From Pontibacter sp. G13 (GTDB taxonomy: Bacteria > Bacteroidota > Bacteroidia > J057), in contig NZ_CP134696.1 in assembly GCF_031851795.1 (NCBI RefSeq), positions 434,001 to 498,000 of the forward strand: a stretch of 64,000 nt of DNA, in the 5' to 3' direction. This document shows positions 1 through 8,443 of the stretch, piece by piece; within the stretch, counting starts at the first letter, position 1, and each line of letters begins with the position of its first letter. The notes below the pieces were generated by a model, which made no database searches, was not told where the DNA came from, and was given only the letters and a program-made list of their open reading frames with translations. Made by a program: the position numbers and the translations under genes.

Positions 1-1054
1 GTGCGTATCGAATGTCGGTGTAGGCGCCTTCCAGATCTCCACGTTCTACCTTGACGAGGCCTCTAAGGCTTAAGGTTGAGGGGTCGGCAGGCCTGAGATC
101 CAGAGCTGCATCCGTATCTGACAGAGCGTCCTCCCAATTGCCCAATTGAGCATGAAGTCTCGCTCGGAGATACAACCATTCGGGTAGCACTTCTTCGTCT
201 AATGCCTGCGAGACATCCTCCAAAGCGGCGTAGTAATCCCCTTCCATCTCAAAAGCCTTTACCCGAACAATGCGGTCCTGGGGATCGAGCTGATCGGCAG
301 ATTCCAGTCTTTCCAAGGCATAGAGGACACCTTGCGCATCTTTCACCCCTTCGTAGGCTTCAGCCAAGATCCTCAATTCTCCGGGTTCCAAAGGCGCTTG
401 TTCGTCAGCCTTTTCCAGCATATCGATCACCCAACCATAAGCTTCAGACGCACGGTTGTTGTCTTCGAGAAACGTGGCGGATTTGCCCGTCATGAGCAAA
501 TCTTCGGGATCGTTGATCTGGCGACGTCGAAGCTCGGCCATGAGTTCCATCACCTCGACATGCCGATTGGCATCTTGGAAGATCTGGGCGGCTTTTCGCC
601 AGACTGTCACCGAAAATTCAAGGTGCTTGATGGAATGTGTCAGATCTAGCGCAGCCATTTCATACTGGCCGTCCTTGTGGTAGGCCAGCGATCGTGAATA
701 GAGGATAGGATTGGGATTGCGGGTCATATCCACCCCGCGATTGTATTCCGTGATGGCTTCCTTGTAGTTCCCCAACGCATGCAATGCCATTCCTCGGCAA
801 TGATGCCAGTCGCTTGATACTTTGCCTTTCGTAAGCTCCCAAATATCGTCCAGCGCTTCTAGACAATGGTTGTACTCATCTGCATAGTATCTCGCCCACG
901 CTTCCATTTCCAACAGCACAAGATGGTCCGGCCGCATTTCCAAAGCTTCCTCCAAGAATGGAATCGCCTTGGCATGCTGCAAGGTCGCGAAGTAATACCG
1001 CGCACGATCCTCCAAAAAAATGAGCCGAACTTGTTCCTTGAGTCGCGAGAACAT
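1..1054 (-). CDS. TPR-repeat protein, C-terminus cut by window edge
   Basis: An uninterrupted minus-strand frame of 351 codons runs from an ATG at 1054 to the left edge, so the C-terminus lies outside. The product starts MFSRLKEQVRLIFLED and is a succession of about 34-residue helical units with TPR-type spacing of small and aromatic residues (for example GNYKEAITEYNRGVDM, LGNWEDALSDTDAALDLRP). There is no signal peptide or membrane segment, so it is probably a cytoplasmic scaffold. Binding partner and function cannot be told from sequence. The next gene to the right is on the same strand but is separated by a strong terminator, so this gene has its own promoter between about 1055 and 1180. 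Confidence 0.85.
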   Translation of the reverse strand, partial: MFSRLKEQVRLIFLEDRARYYFATLQHAKAIPFLEEALEMRPDHLVLLEMEAWARYYADEYNHCLEALDDIWELTKGKVSSDWHHCRGMALHALGNYKEAITEYNRGVDMTRNPNPILYSRSLAYHKDGQYEMAALDLTHSIKHLEFSVTVWRKAAQIFQDANRHVEVMELMAELRRRQINDPEDLLMTGKSATFLEDNNRASEAYGWVIDMLEKADEQAPLEPGELRILAEAYEGVKDAQGVLYALERLESADQLDPQDRIVRVKAFEMEGDYYAALEDVSQALDEEVLPEWLYLRARLHAQLGNWEDALSDTDAALDLRPADPSTLSLRGLVKVERGDLEGAYTDIRYA

Positions 1055-1186
1055 ACCAAAAGGTTTTACCTATCCAATTTAGCGGGTAGAATTTCAAGGT
1101 ACAAACGCAGAAATGGGAATAAAGATCGAATTGGGCTTGAAGATTTCTTCGGATGGTCGGCAGGAAAGACCCACCGATCTACTCGG

Positions 1187-1234
1187 CAAAAACCCCAACC
1201 GCCCGCGCAACCTACTGATAGGTCGTGCGAGCGG
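1187..1234 (-). terminator. Intrinsic terminator after the 640-aa T9SS protein gene
   Basis: Positions 1199-1214 and 1219-1234 form a 16-pair stem with one mismatch and a 4-nt loop. On the minus strand it is followed by a T-rich tract (GGTTGGGGTTTTTG). It lies just past the stop of the gene at 1257-3179. Confidence 0.8.
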
Positions 1235-1256
1235 TGGCATCTAGCTCATGGTTCGT

Positions 1257-3179
1257 TTATTTCTTTTCGAAGTATTCGCCCATTACTTGTCCGGAAATGG
1301 ACACTTGCAGGAAATAGCGGCCTGCAGGAAGCTGCGCAACCGGGATCTGGATTTGGGTCACTCCTGTTGTGCTATGATGAAGCACCTCTCTACCTGCGGG
1401 ATCGAACAAGCTGATTTCGGTCTCGGATTCAGTGGGGAGCTCTGCGAGATGCATGGTTTTGACTACGGGATTGGGAAACAGGGTGATCCCCATTTTGCCC
1501 AAATCGGGAAGCATCTGCGAAGGTGATGGAGCCTGATCTTTGAGGTCGCCCTGAAATACATTTCCAGCAGGTTGGGCTGGCTTGGAAGCGGTCCTTCCCG
1601 CACAAGTCACCGCCAAGGGAATATCAAATACCAGATCGCTCGGTGAATCCGGCGTCTGATTTTCGTCGATCCACCAGATTCCCGTGATGTTGTCATCACC
1701 GAATGTATTGGGATCTTGTGGCACATTTCGCGTTTTGAAGGTCACCGTGCTTTGGCCAGTAGCCCAAAGGGTATCGCAAGCAGGCCCCCACCATTGCGCC
1801 AGAACAAAAGGAACATCCTTGACATTGGGATTGCTCACCACCCAAGAGAGTGAGTCATTGGAGGGATTGTAGCAGGTGTAATCCAAATCCAATCGCTGTA
1901 CGTTGCCGGGCATGGAGTAAAAGACTGTATCGGAGTTTCTTCCGGCGACATACCCCAGCTCCGAGTGATGGACCGCCTCCACCCAATAGGCATACGTCTG
2001 TCCAAAGCCATCCACGGTATCTATGAAGGCGGTGACATTGGCACACAAACTGGCAATGGGGATTGGCGCATGGTTGCCAAGTTGGCGATACACCACAAAA
2101 CTGTCTTCATCCGAAACATCGAGCCAAGTCAATTTCGGCAAAAACAACTGGCTTCCGTCCACGGTAAGGTCGGGAGGGGTAATCGCATCGATGGGATTCG
2201 AAAGGGCGACCCAGTTACCTCCTGACACCGTGTACCCCTTTGGAGGGAAATGTTCGTCCTCCACGATGATGGATTGGGCAGTGGTATAGGTAACCCGGCT
2301 TGTGCTTTCGAACAAGTCCGATTCTGGGCTCCAGACAATCGAAGGATCAAGGGAAGGCAAAGTGGCTTCCAGATCCCATATCAATCCATTTTTTCGAAAG
2401 ATCTTGATGGCATTGGGAAATTCAAATGTATCCGGCAACAATTTAGGCCCAATTAAGGACACCGTAGCTACCATCCCATCTGGCGAAAGCGTACTCACCA
2501 TTTCCTCTTCTACAAAGGTAATGTCGAAGTCGAATACAATTCTCCCAAGCCTTTGGACACTCAGAAACGAACCATCGGAGGCAATCTGATTCACGAGAAT
2601 ATCTGTCGTATCTTGACTGGAAAAAGGATTGAGCACTGATCGAATGGACTCGGTCAGGTGAACGGACTCTGCACTTCGAGGAGCTTGTCCACCTTTGTAC
2701 AATCCTACGAATAACCAATTTCCGCTCGCCGAACGTCGATATAGATATTCGTAGTTGTAGGTCGTAAAAAAGAGGAAGTCTCCCCCTTGGCTAGAAACAT
2801 CTTCGATACGCTGAAATTCGACCCACGCCAAATCCCCATTTAAAGAAACATTCCCTCCAAAACTTTTGATTTCCTCCGTGCAGATATTATTCCCGGAGCC
2901 AAAATTACACCAGACATAGTAGTCGGCATCGTTTTCGGGGGAAGCGGTAGGATCGCCATCCGCAAGCGTCAAGGTCTGTATGAGGTTCCATTGACTCGAA
3001 CCACGTTCATAGATGTAGGCCTCACCGCCTCCGGGAGCATCAGTATCGCCGAGGATCGCGAATGGACCTCCATCTTCACTACAGAGGGCATCCAATGGGA
3101 GCGAGCTTACAGGTGATTGAGCAAGGAGCAAAGAAGTACCAGCCAACAGGCCGACAAGGAGGGTAAAGATCTGTTTCAT
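1257..3179 (-). CDS. Secreted protein with T9SS type A sorting domain
   Basis: 640 residues. Residues 1-20 are a clear signal peptide (MKQIFTLLVGLLAGTSLLLA). Residues about 30-330 are beta-rich with FG-GAP/integrin-like phrases (AILGDTDAPGGGEAYIYE), suggesting a propeller-like fold. Residues about 340-430 look like a fibronectin III domain (LTWLDVSDEDSFVVYRQLG, TYAYWVEAVHH). The last ~70 residues are a T9SS type A C-terminal sorting domain: LFPNPVVKTMHL, LFDPAGREVLHH, LPAGRYFLQVSISG, ending EYFEKK. It should pass the inner membrane by Sec and the outer membrane by T9SS, and end on the cell surface or outside. Function unknown; there is no recognisable catalytic motif. It stands alone between terminator-flanked neighbours. 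Confidence 0.85.
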   Translation of the reverse strand: MKQIFTLLVGLLAGTSLLLAQSPVSSLPLDALCSEDGGPFAILGDTDAPGGGEAYIYERGSSQWNLIQTLTLADGDPTASPENDADYYVWCNFGSGNNICTEEIKSFGGNVSLNGDLAWVEFQRIEDVSSQGGDFLFFTTYNYEYLYRRSASGNWLFVGLYKGGQAPRSAESVHLTESIRSVLNPFSSQDTTDILVNQIASDGSFLSVQRLGRIVFDFDITFVEEEMVSTLSPDGMVATVSLIGPKLLPDTFEFPNAIKIFRKNGLIWDLEATLPSLDPSIVWSPESDLFESTSRVTYTTAQSIIVEDEHFPPKGYTVSGGNWVALSNPIDAITPPDLTVDGSQLFLPKLTWLDVSDEDSFVVYRQLGNHAPIPIASLCANVTAFIDTVDGFGQTYAYWVEAVHHSELGYVAGRNSDTVFYSMPGNVQRLDLDYTCYNPSNDSLSWVVSNPNVKDVPFVLAQWWGPACDTLWATGQSTVTFKTRNVPQDPNTFGDDNITGIWWIDENQTPDSPSDLVFDIPLAVTCAGRTASKPAQPAGNVFQGDLKDQAPSPSQMLPDLGKMGITLFPNPVVKTMHLAELPTESETEISLFDPAGREVLHHSTTGVTQIQIPVAQLPAGRYFLQVSISGQVMGEYFEKK

Positions 3180-3537
3180 ACCAATGGAATAAATTGCGAA
3201 TAGTAGTCTACTGGGAATCCATCATCACTCACCAACAGCGTCTTTGAGCAGGGTTTGCAACGCCCCAATCTCTGGCAACACGGTTTGACCTAATGATGAA
3301 TTATCATAATTTCCCAAGAAGACTTGGCTATGAAAAGAAGTTGTGGCATTCCTTGATATGACAATAGTCTCCAAATATTATGGCTAGAAGAAATCTATGC
3401 TTTGCCAGAGACTCAGTCGGCAGAGAGGTTTTGGCTCCTGACAATGAAGCTGTTATTTGAAATTATCTGATACAATATTTATTAGAACAGGGAAAGTGTA
3501 ATGTTGGTGAATCGGTGCCTTTGGTTCGCAATTTCCC
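3180..3537. other. Intergenic region without recognisable gene
   Basis: About 360 AT-richer bases between two minus-strand genes. It should carry the promoter of the 640-aa secreted protein near 3180-3300. No convincing small ORF, RNA gene or strong hairpin was seen. Confidence 0.5.
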
Positions 3538-4176
3538 TCAAGCAGGCTCTTTCAGCCGCATCCAATCGGGGACCTGAAGATCCCAATAAATCGCACTTGC
3601 TCGGATCAGGAAAGCCAAGGTGACACACCCGAATGCAATCCCCACTTGTTGGTCCGGAAAGAAGGTGAATAGCACCAGATACAACACCACCCCCAAGGTG
3701 AGCGGTACGGCATACAGCTCTTTCTTCATCAGCAGGGTGGGACTTCCTGCCAAGACATCGCGGATCAATCCTCCCCCAATGGCTGTGAGGAGCCCCAAGA
3801 AGACAGGCCCCACTGGCATCGCGAATTTCAGGTCGATGCATTTGTCCGCGCCTTGAATCACAAACATGGACACCCCAATAGCATCGAGGTACAGCATGAG
3901 CCGATAGACGTATTTTTGGGCGACCAATCGGTTGGCATAAAAGGTAATGACACTCGTGATGAGCGCCACCCAAATGTAATTGAGATCATTGGCCCAGAAT
4001 ACAGGTTCATTGAGGATCACGTCCCGCATGGTTCCTCCACCGATAGCTGTAATGATCCCCATCACACAGGCCCCGAATAGGTCGATTCCCTTGGGAATCA
4101 CAGCCAGTACTGCCGTCGCAGCGAAGGCCACCGTACCGGCCATTCCTAAATAATAGATAAAGTCAACCGAGTGCAT
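3538..4176 (-). CDS. TRIC/UPF0126 (YicG-like) membrane channel protein
   Basis: 212 residues, nearly all hydrophobic, with about seven membrane segments. Two homologous halves each carry the glycine-rich signature of the bacterial trimeric intracellular cation channel family: GIITAIGGGTMRDV near residue 42 and GLLTAIGGGLIRDVL near residue 128. Family members are cation (K+) channels in the inner membrane; the bacterial role is not settled. Length is normal for the family (about 200-215). The start ATG at 4176 gives MHSVDFIYYLGMAGTVAF, directly leading into the first membrane helix. No operon partner: the upstream gene is separated by an inverted repeat at 4211-4243. Confidence 0.88.
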   Translation of the reverse strand: MHSVDFIYYLGMAGTVAFAATAVLAVIPKGIDLFGACVMGIITAIGGGTMRDVILNEPVFWANDLNYIWVALITSVITFYANRLVAQKYVYRLMLYLDAIGVSMFVIQGADKCIDLKFAMPVGPVFLGLLTAIGGGLIRDVLAGSPTLLMKKELYAVPLTLGVVLYLVLFTFFPDQQVGIAFGCVTLAFLIRASAIYWDLQVPDWMRLKEPA

Positions 4177-4210
4177 TTCGCCAGATTAAGGTTGGTTGGG
4201 TACAGATGAG

Positions 4211-4243
4211 GCCAACGGGGAACCCAGTCAGTTCCCCGTTGGC
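4211..4243. terminator. Perfect 13-bp inverted repeat, likely terminator
   Basis: GCCAACGGGGAAC (4211-4223) is perfectly complementary to 4231-4243, with a 7-nt loop. It sits just after the stop of the C45-like gene (minus strand) and before the TRIC gene. The T-rich flank (ATATTTT) is on the plus-strand side, so the terminator assignment for the minus strand rests on position rather than on a U-tract. Confidence 0.6.
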
Positions 4244-4270
4244 ATATTTTAAACTTCTCTAGAAGAGGAC

Positions 4271-5470
4271 TCACGCAGTCCCTGTACTTGGCGCACCCGG
4301 GATCTGGTCAGCATCTGATTTCCAAAGTGCGTTGAGATCAAATCCCGTCCAATCCGCGAAGATCTCCGGAGATGGAATCTTCAACCATACATGCAATTTT
4401 TGATAGTCCACCACCATCTGGTAGTTGGTGAGGTCGGCATCTTGCATAGTAGGCTTGGTACATCCGCCTGGTACTGCAAAGCTCCCATCAGGGTTGAACA
4501 GACGCAGGTCCATCAATTCGCGTACTTTTGCCGCGTCCATTTTGCCATTGTTCTCCGCAAGACGGTCTGTCATATTCTTGTGACGGCGCAGGGAGTTACT
4601 GACGGTTTCACGCTTGCCCAATCCCCAGTTTTTGTCGAAGAATGAGTTCACGACCGTAAAGGAATCTCCTTCTGGGTATCTCACTCGGTTACCGCCTAGG
4701 GAAGAACATTCCATCGATCCTGCACCGTTTCGATCGCCCAAAGAGAGGATCAGGGAAGTGCTGTTTTGGGTTCCATTCATCCGAGCAACAACCGCCGAAA
4801 GGGAATCGCATTCACTCAAGATGTCCGTCAGCAAATTCAAGATGGAGGGGCGCTCCAAAAATACCAGCGATCCTCCCATGCTTGTGCCATCGTGGACATC
4901 CAGATACACCCCATGCTCATTCACGGCAGTAAAGGCGCAATACATTCCCGGCCATCCGGCTGTGGCAAATTTATAGGAACCATCGGTTGGGTTCCGGACA
5001 GTCAGGATAGTTTCAAACTTATTGAATTCATCGCTCCAGTCCATGTTCCGCCCAGAGTACATACCGCCATCGACGGAGTGGCTGGCCCAGCTCATGATGG
5101 TCGTACAACCCGCAAAAGAATGGAGCTTGGATTGATAGATTCCAAACTCCATGATTTGATCGAGCATACAGACCTTTTCGCGAGACCATCCAGATCCCTT
5201 GGCCACTCCGTCATAGAATTGCTTGTTGCGAGTGGAACAAGTAGAGTATGCACGATTGGCCCACACCTGAACTTGCTCCTGAGATAATGCTCCCGAATTG
5301 ATGGCAGGTTGGACGATCAGGTTATATGCGGACTGCATACGGTCTTCCAACATGGCTCCGTATTGTGCACCCATTTCTTCGTTGGAACCAGATAGATTGG
5401 CAACCAAGAATCCATTTGACTCCAGAAGCTTACCACTTCCGTGTTCCTTGAGAACTTTGAAATCGTTCAT
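4271..5470 (-). CDS. C45-family (acyl-CoA:6-APA acyltransferase-like) Ntn hydrolase
   Basis: 399 residues. The segment around residues 117-145 (LHSFAGCTTIMSWASHS, then GRNMDW) matches the N-terminal-nucleophile region of peptidase family C45. In that family a Gly-Cys bond self-cleaves, leaving the Cys (here C122) as catalytic nucleophile, and the downstream R-N-x-D completes the site. Relatives hydrolyse or transfer acyl groups on amides (isopenicillin N acyltransferase, carcinine hydrolase, phospholipase B-like proteins). The substrate here is not predictable. No signal peptide is visible, so it is probably cytoplasmic, unlike many secreted relatives. It is a single-gene unit with an AT-rich upstream region. 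Confidence 0.75.
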   Translation of the reverse strand: MNDFKVLKEHGSGKLLESNGFLVANLSGSNEEMGAQYGAMLEDRMQSAYNLIVQPAINSGALSQEQVQVWANRAYSTCSTRNKQFYDGVAKGSGWSREKVCMLDQIMEFGIYQSKLHSFAGCTTIMSWASHSVDGGMYSGRNMDWSDEFNKFETILTVRNPTDGSYKFATAGWPGMYCAFTAVNEHGVYLDVHDGTSMGGSLVFLERPSILNLLTDILSECDSLSAVVARMNGTQNSTSLILSLGDRNGAGSMECSSLGGNRVRYPEGDSFTVVNSFFDKNWGLGKRETVSNSLRRHKNMTDRLAENNGKMDAAKVRELMDLRLFNPDGSFAVPGGCTKPTMQDADLTNYQMVVDYQKLHVWLKIPSPEIFADWTGFDLNALWKSDADQIPGAPSTGTA

Positions 5471-5637
5471 GCTAAAATGGTTGAGAAAAATATTATCGTT
5501 ACCTCAACTTCAACATGAACATTCCATTTTGGTTTTATCAGCTTTATCAAAACAAATCACCTTTTCAGGGGATCTGTCTATCAGAATGGTCTCGACGAAA
5601 TGCTGTCAAAAACCGACACTCAAGGACATGGGAAGGC

Positions 5638-6249
5638 TTAGAATTCATAGCCGATAAACAGCCAGATATTGTTGTCTAGTCGGTTGTCGCTGACAATGGC
5701 GTTTCCCATTGGGGTTTCTTCAATGGGGTTTAGCGGAGTCCTAAAAGGAATGGACACCCTGTAATACAGACCCTTAACGCGAAAAAGGTCTATTTCCTGA
5801 AAGCTGATGGCTGCACCTATCGTGGCAGATCGGTTGGAGAGTTCGGAATCCAATTTTGTGTGGGTATAGGAATTCCGGTAGTATCCAACCGATGGCCCGA
5901 GATACAGACCCTTTTTCCAGATCAGGAAATCGTAAAATACCTCAAACCCCAAGAATCGTCCTTCAACTCCTTCGCCCTTGACTGCTCCAGCAAATCCCGA
6001 TGAGAGATGGCCCTCTGTCAGCCAGACATTCATGTGCGTTAGACGCAATTGATGCCTATTGGGGAATCTCAGACCGACTTCCCCAGAAATGGATTGCATG
6101 GAATTGAATAAAGCCTCACCGACTTCCAAAGCCACAAAAGGACGGGGTTTCAGGAAGTCTGAATGGATCGAGTCTTGTGCCAATCCAAATGAAGCCTGCA
6201 GTAGCAGCATCACGATGAATGAGAGCGTTCTTAGCATGCACAGAATCAT
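5638..6249 (-). CDS. Predicted outer-membrane beta-barrel type protein
   Basis: 203 residues. An N-terminal signal peptide ends near SFGLAQ (residue ~25). A start at the second Met (6237, MLRTLSFIVML) would give a more standard n-region. The mature part alternates polar and aromatic residues in short strands (LRFPNRHQLRLTHMNVWL, GLYLGPSVGYYRNSYTH, GLYYRVSIPFR) and ends in an aromatic residue (WLFIGYEF), as in small outer-membrane barrels. No named family recognised. A Crp/Fnr-type regulator gene lies immediately upstream on the same strand, 61 bp away, so the two could be cotranscribed. Confidence 0.6.
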   Translation of the reverse strand: MILCMLRTLSFIVMLLLQASFGLAQDSIHSDFLKPRPFVALEVGEALFNSMQSISGEVGLRFPNRHQLRLTHMNVWLTEGHLSSGFAGAVKGEGVEGRFLGFEVFYDFLIWKKGLYLGPSVGYYRNSYTHTKLDSELSNRSATIGAAISFQEIDLFRVKGLYYRVSIPFRTPLNPIEETPMGNAIVSDNRLDNNIWLFIGYEF

Positions 6250-6309
6250 TATGTGTAATCGAGCACGAAAGTATCAGTTCCGCTGGCCGAAAAAGTTACC
6301 CTCGGATAA

Positions 6310-6888
6310 CTAATTTCCCTCGGAGATTCTTTTTCGGATTCTGCTGAGACTTTGGGTGGTGATACCCAAATAGGAGGCGATATGCTTTTGGGGAATGCGA
6401 TGGAGGATTTCCGGCTGTTGGGTCATCAAATCTATATAGCGCTCTTCAGGGCTTTTGGTCATCAAGTCGATCTGGTGGCTTTGCTTTTGGGCATTGTCTC
6501 TTGCTTCGCCAACCATGAACAGTAATTTCCCCATTTCTGTCTGCTGGAGTTTCTCGATGTTTTCCTTCGAAAGTCGCAAAACCGTGCAAGGTTCCAGTGC
6601 CACAATTTCCAGCGGAGAGGGCTCCCCGGTGGTGAGGGAATAGTCATCGGCAAAAAAGCTATTCTCCAGAAAAAGATTCAGACAGGCTAAGCTATTCTTT
6701 TTCCAGACGAATGTCCCAACCGCTCCCTCCAAAAGGAAATAGCCATGAAGCTCAATCTCATGGGCGCGTTTGATGACGTCGTTTTTGGGGTAATGAACCT
6801 GCTTGCAGAGACTCGCAAAGTACGTCCAAGCCTCCAGTGGGGCTTCGTAATAAGGGTCAAATGCGTGCTTCAGTTGCTGGGCAATCAT
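6310..6888 (-). CDS. Crp/Fnr-family transcriptional regulator
   Basis: 192 residues from ATG 6888 (an upstream in-frame TTG at 6903 is less likely). Residues about 25-120 form a cyclic-nucleotide-binding-like beta-roll (ELHGYFLLEGAVGTFVWK, ENSFFADDYSLTTGEPSPL, ALEPCTVLRLSKENIEKL). The C-terminal part carries SPEERYIDLMTQQPEI and a helix-turn-helix, PQKHIASYLGITTQSLSRIR. This is the short Bacteroidota type of Crp/Fnr protein. The ligand is unknown: no Fe-S cysteine cluster is present, so it is not an oxygen sensor of the FNR type. It is followed at 61 bp by the outer-membrane-like gene, a possible target. Confidence 0.85.
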   Translation of the reverse strand: MIAQQLKHAFDPYYEAPLEAWTYFASLCKQVHYPKNDVIKRAHEIELHGYFLLEGAVGTFVWKKNSLACLNLFLENSFFADDYSLTTGEPSPLEIVALEPCTVLRLSKENIEKLQQTEMGKLLFMVGEARDNAQKQSHQIDLMTKSPEERYIDLMTQQPEILHRIPQKHIASYLGITTQSLSRIRKRISEGN

Positions 6889-7026
6889 GGAACAGGGAGT
6901 CAATCAAATGAACTTTTTCAATGCTGGCATCGGGGGTTGATGGCCAAACAGGATTTGTAAAAACTTTCCACGGTAGATCCTGAAAGATGAGCGTTTTTTG
7001 GCAAAACTGGATGCATTTGTTCGCAA

Positions 7027-7755
7027 TTATTTAGAGATCCAATCGATGGCCAGTCCGAGTACCAATGCCGCGATGGAAAAGGTCAAGAATCCCAGTAGAT
7101 AGGCGAAAATACCTTTGGCATAGTTCCAGAATCGGGATTTGTCAAAAAATCTCGCAATGGCCCATCCTGCATACAGCATCCCGAAGATTCCACCTATTTG
7201 CAACACCTTCCAAGACGTGAGTGATTCGAGCAATCCGAAAGCCGTGTACATCAACATGCCCATCCCCATAATGAAACACAGGAGGATCAGAATCTCGAAA
7301 TAGTTGTAGGCATATTTCCGAAAAAACAGCTTGATCCACCAGGCGATGAAAATGGCCATGAGAAGATTCGCGTATCCATAGTTCTTCTGAATCCAAGCGA
7401 ATATGGCTATAGTGGCCGATTCTTCCGTTCCGCTGAAGCTCATGTACCCATCCTCAAAATGCAGGATTTGTTGCAAGAGCGAATAAATCAGGGAAGCAGT
7501 GATGAGGAAAATGATCGGCTTGACGAGGCGGTTCCGGTCATGGTGCATAAAATGGTGAATATTGGCACCCGGCCTCAGCAGCAATTCCCAGATGGTAAAG
7601 AGGATTCCTTTGTCAAAGTTCACAATGCTCCGGAATTCAGACATCACATATCGTCCATCAATGCGCTCCAGAGATTTGGGTTTGCCACAATGGGCGCAGA
7701 AATTCCCCGTGATCGGTTTTTCGCAGTGATAGCAGCTAATGGCAGGTTGAGACAT
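7027..7755 (-). CDS. DUF3667-family membrane protein
   Basis: 242 residues. The N-terminus has a zinc-ribbon-like pair CYHC...CAHCG (residues 8-22). This is followed by the family hallmark VNFDKGILFTIWELLLRPG near residue 44 and by four to five hydrophobic helices from residue ~75 onward. This order, ribbon then conserved amphipathic segment then membrane domain, is characteristic of DUF3667, a Bacteroidota family of unknown function in the inner membrane. Single gene; the neighbours give no functional hint. Confidence 0.85.
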   Translation of the reverse strand: MSQPAISCYHCEKPITGNFCAHCGKPKSLERIDGRYVMSEFRSIVNFDKGILFTIWELLLRPGANIHHFMHHDRNRLVKPIIFLITASLIYSLLQQILHFEDGYMSFSGTEESATIAIFAWIQKNYGYANLLMAIFIAWWIKLFFRKYAYNYFEILILLCFIMGMGMLMYTAFGLLESLTSWKVLQIGGIFGMLYAGWAIARFFDKSRFWNYAKGIFAYLLGFLTFSIAALVLGLAIDWISK

Positions 7756-7876
7756 TCATCGGTGATTAGGTAGGATGGCCACATCTCTCTAGGGCAGTGG
7801 ACTGCGCAATATGCTGAATTTCTCCCAAATATTTTATGCGACCGGAATGTATTTAGGCCCTAAAATGAATCCGAAC

Positions 7877-7916
7877 AAAAAAAATCCCCACCCACGATTT
7901 CCTCGTCGGCAGGGGT
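7877..7916 (-). terminator. Terminator of the cobW-merC operon
   Basis: Read on the minus strand, CCCC (7915-7912), CC and ACGA pair with TCGT, GG and GGGG (7889-7886) around a GGAAA loop. An uninterrupted run of eight T follows (7884-7877). It lies 64 bp past the MerC stop. Confidence 0.75.
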
Positions 7917-7979
7917 CCAGGAAGGCATTTGAGTGTGGTCTGAATTTGCCTTCGAAAAGTTAGTTACACACATTAATCG

Positions 7980-8429
7980 TTAAGCAGACGGATGCGCTGG
8001 TGTCGCACAGCAAGCATCATCTTCACATTGGCAATACTTCCGATTGTAGAGATGAAGCGCGACCAGACTGACAGCCGGGGCATATATCCATGCTTCTGCT
8101 AGATGCAAAAGCTCCATTTTTTCATTGAGGATGATGAAAGTCAAAAACGCCCAACTTGCCCAAAGGGCGATCTTCACCCATTGCTTGGAACTCCTCTTTA
8201 CCGCCCAATAGATCGCCACCGCAGACACAACCAGCAGGGTAAGATCTATCCATCCCCACCATTCGGGAGAAGCTCCATGATGATGGTGGTGATGATCGTG
8301 ATGGGCTGCACCCGCTTGGGCGGCAAATAGAAATGGAGTCGCTACACAATGGATGAGACAAAGTCCACTGGCCAGCGCTCCGAATATGTCGGATGAACTT
8401 TTTTTTGAATCTAATTGAGTACTTATCAT
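7980..8429 (-). CDS. MerC-domain membrane protein
   Basis: 149 residues from ATG 8429. An alternative TTG start at 8447 would overlap the cobW stop by 4 nt. Residues about 16-30 contain the MerC motif GLCLIHCVATPF, with Cys and His-Cys at the start of the first membrane helix, and there are about four helices in all. A His-rich loop (AHHDHHHHHHG) and a C-terminal tail with CQCEDDACC are likely metal ligands. MerC proteins were first known as mercury importers. In Bacteroidota they often sit next to COG0523 GTPases and Zur-type repressors, suggesting a role in zinc handling. Here it directly follows cobW in one operon and shares its promoter region with three Fur-type operators. Confidence 0.85.
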   Translation of the reverse strand: MISTQLDSKKSSSDIFGALASGLCLIHCVATPFLFAAQAGAAHHDHHHHHHGASPEWWGWIDLTLLVVSAVAIYWAVKRSSKQWVKIALWASWAFLTFIILNEKMELLHLAEAWIYAPAVSLVALHLYNRKYCQCEDDACCATPAHPSA

Positions 8430-8443
8430 GCTGGAAGTTTTGG

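Noticed and set aside
3482-3973. 163-codon minus-strand frame
   Set aside because: Out-of-frame shadow of the TRIC-type gene on the same strand.
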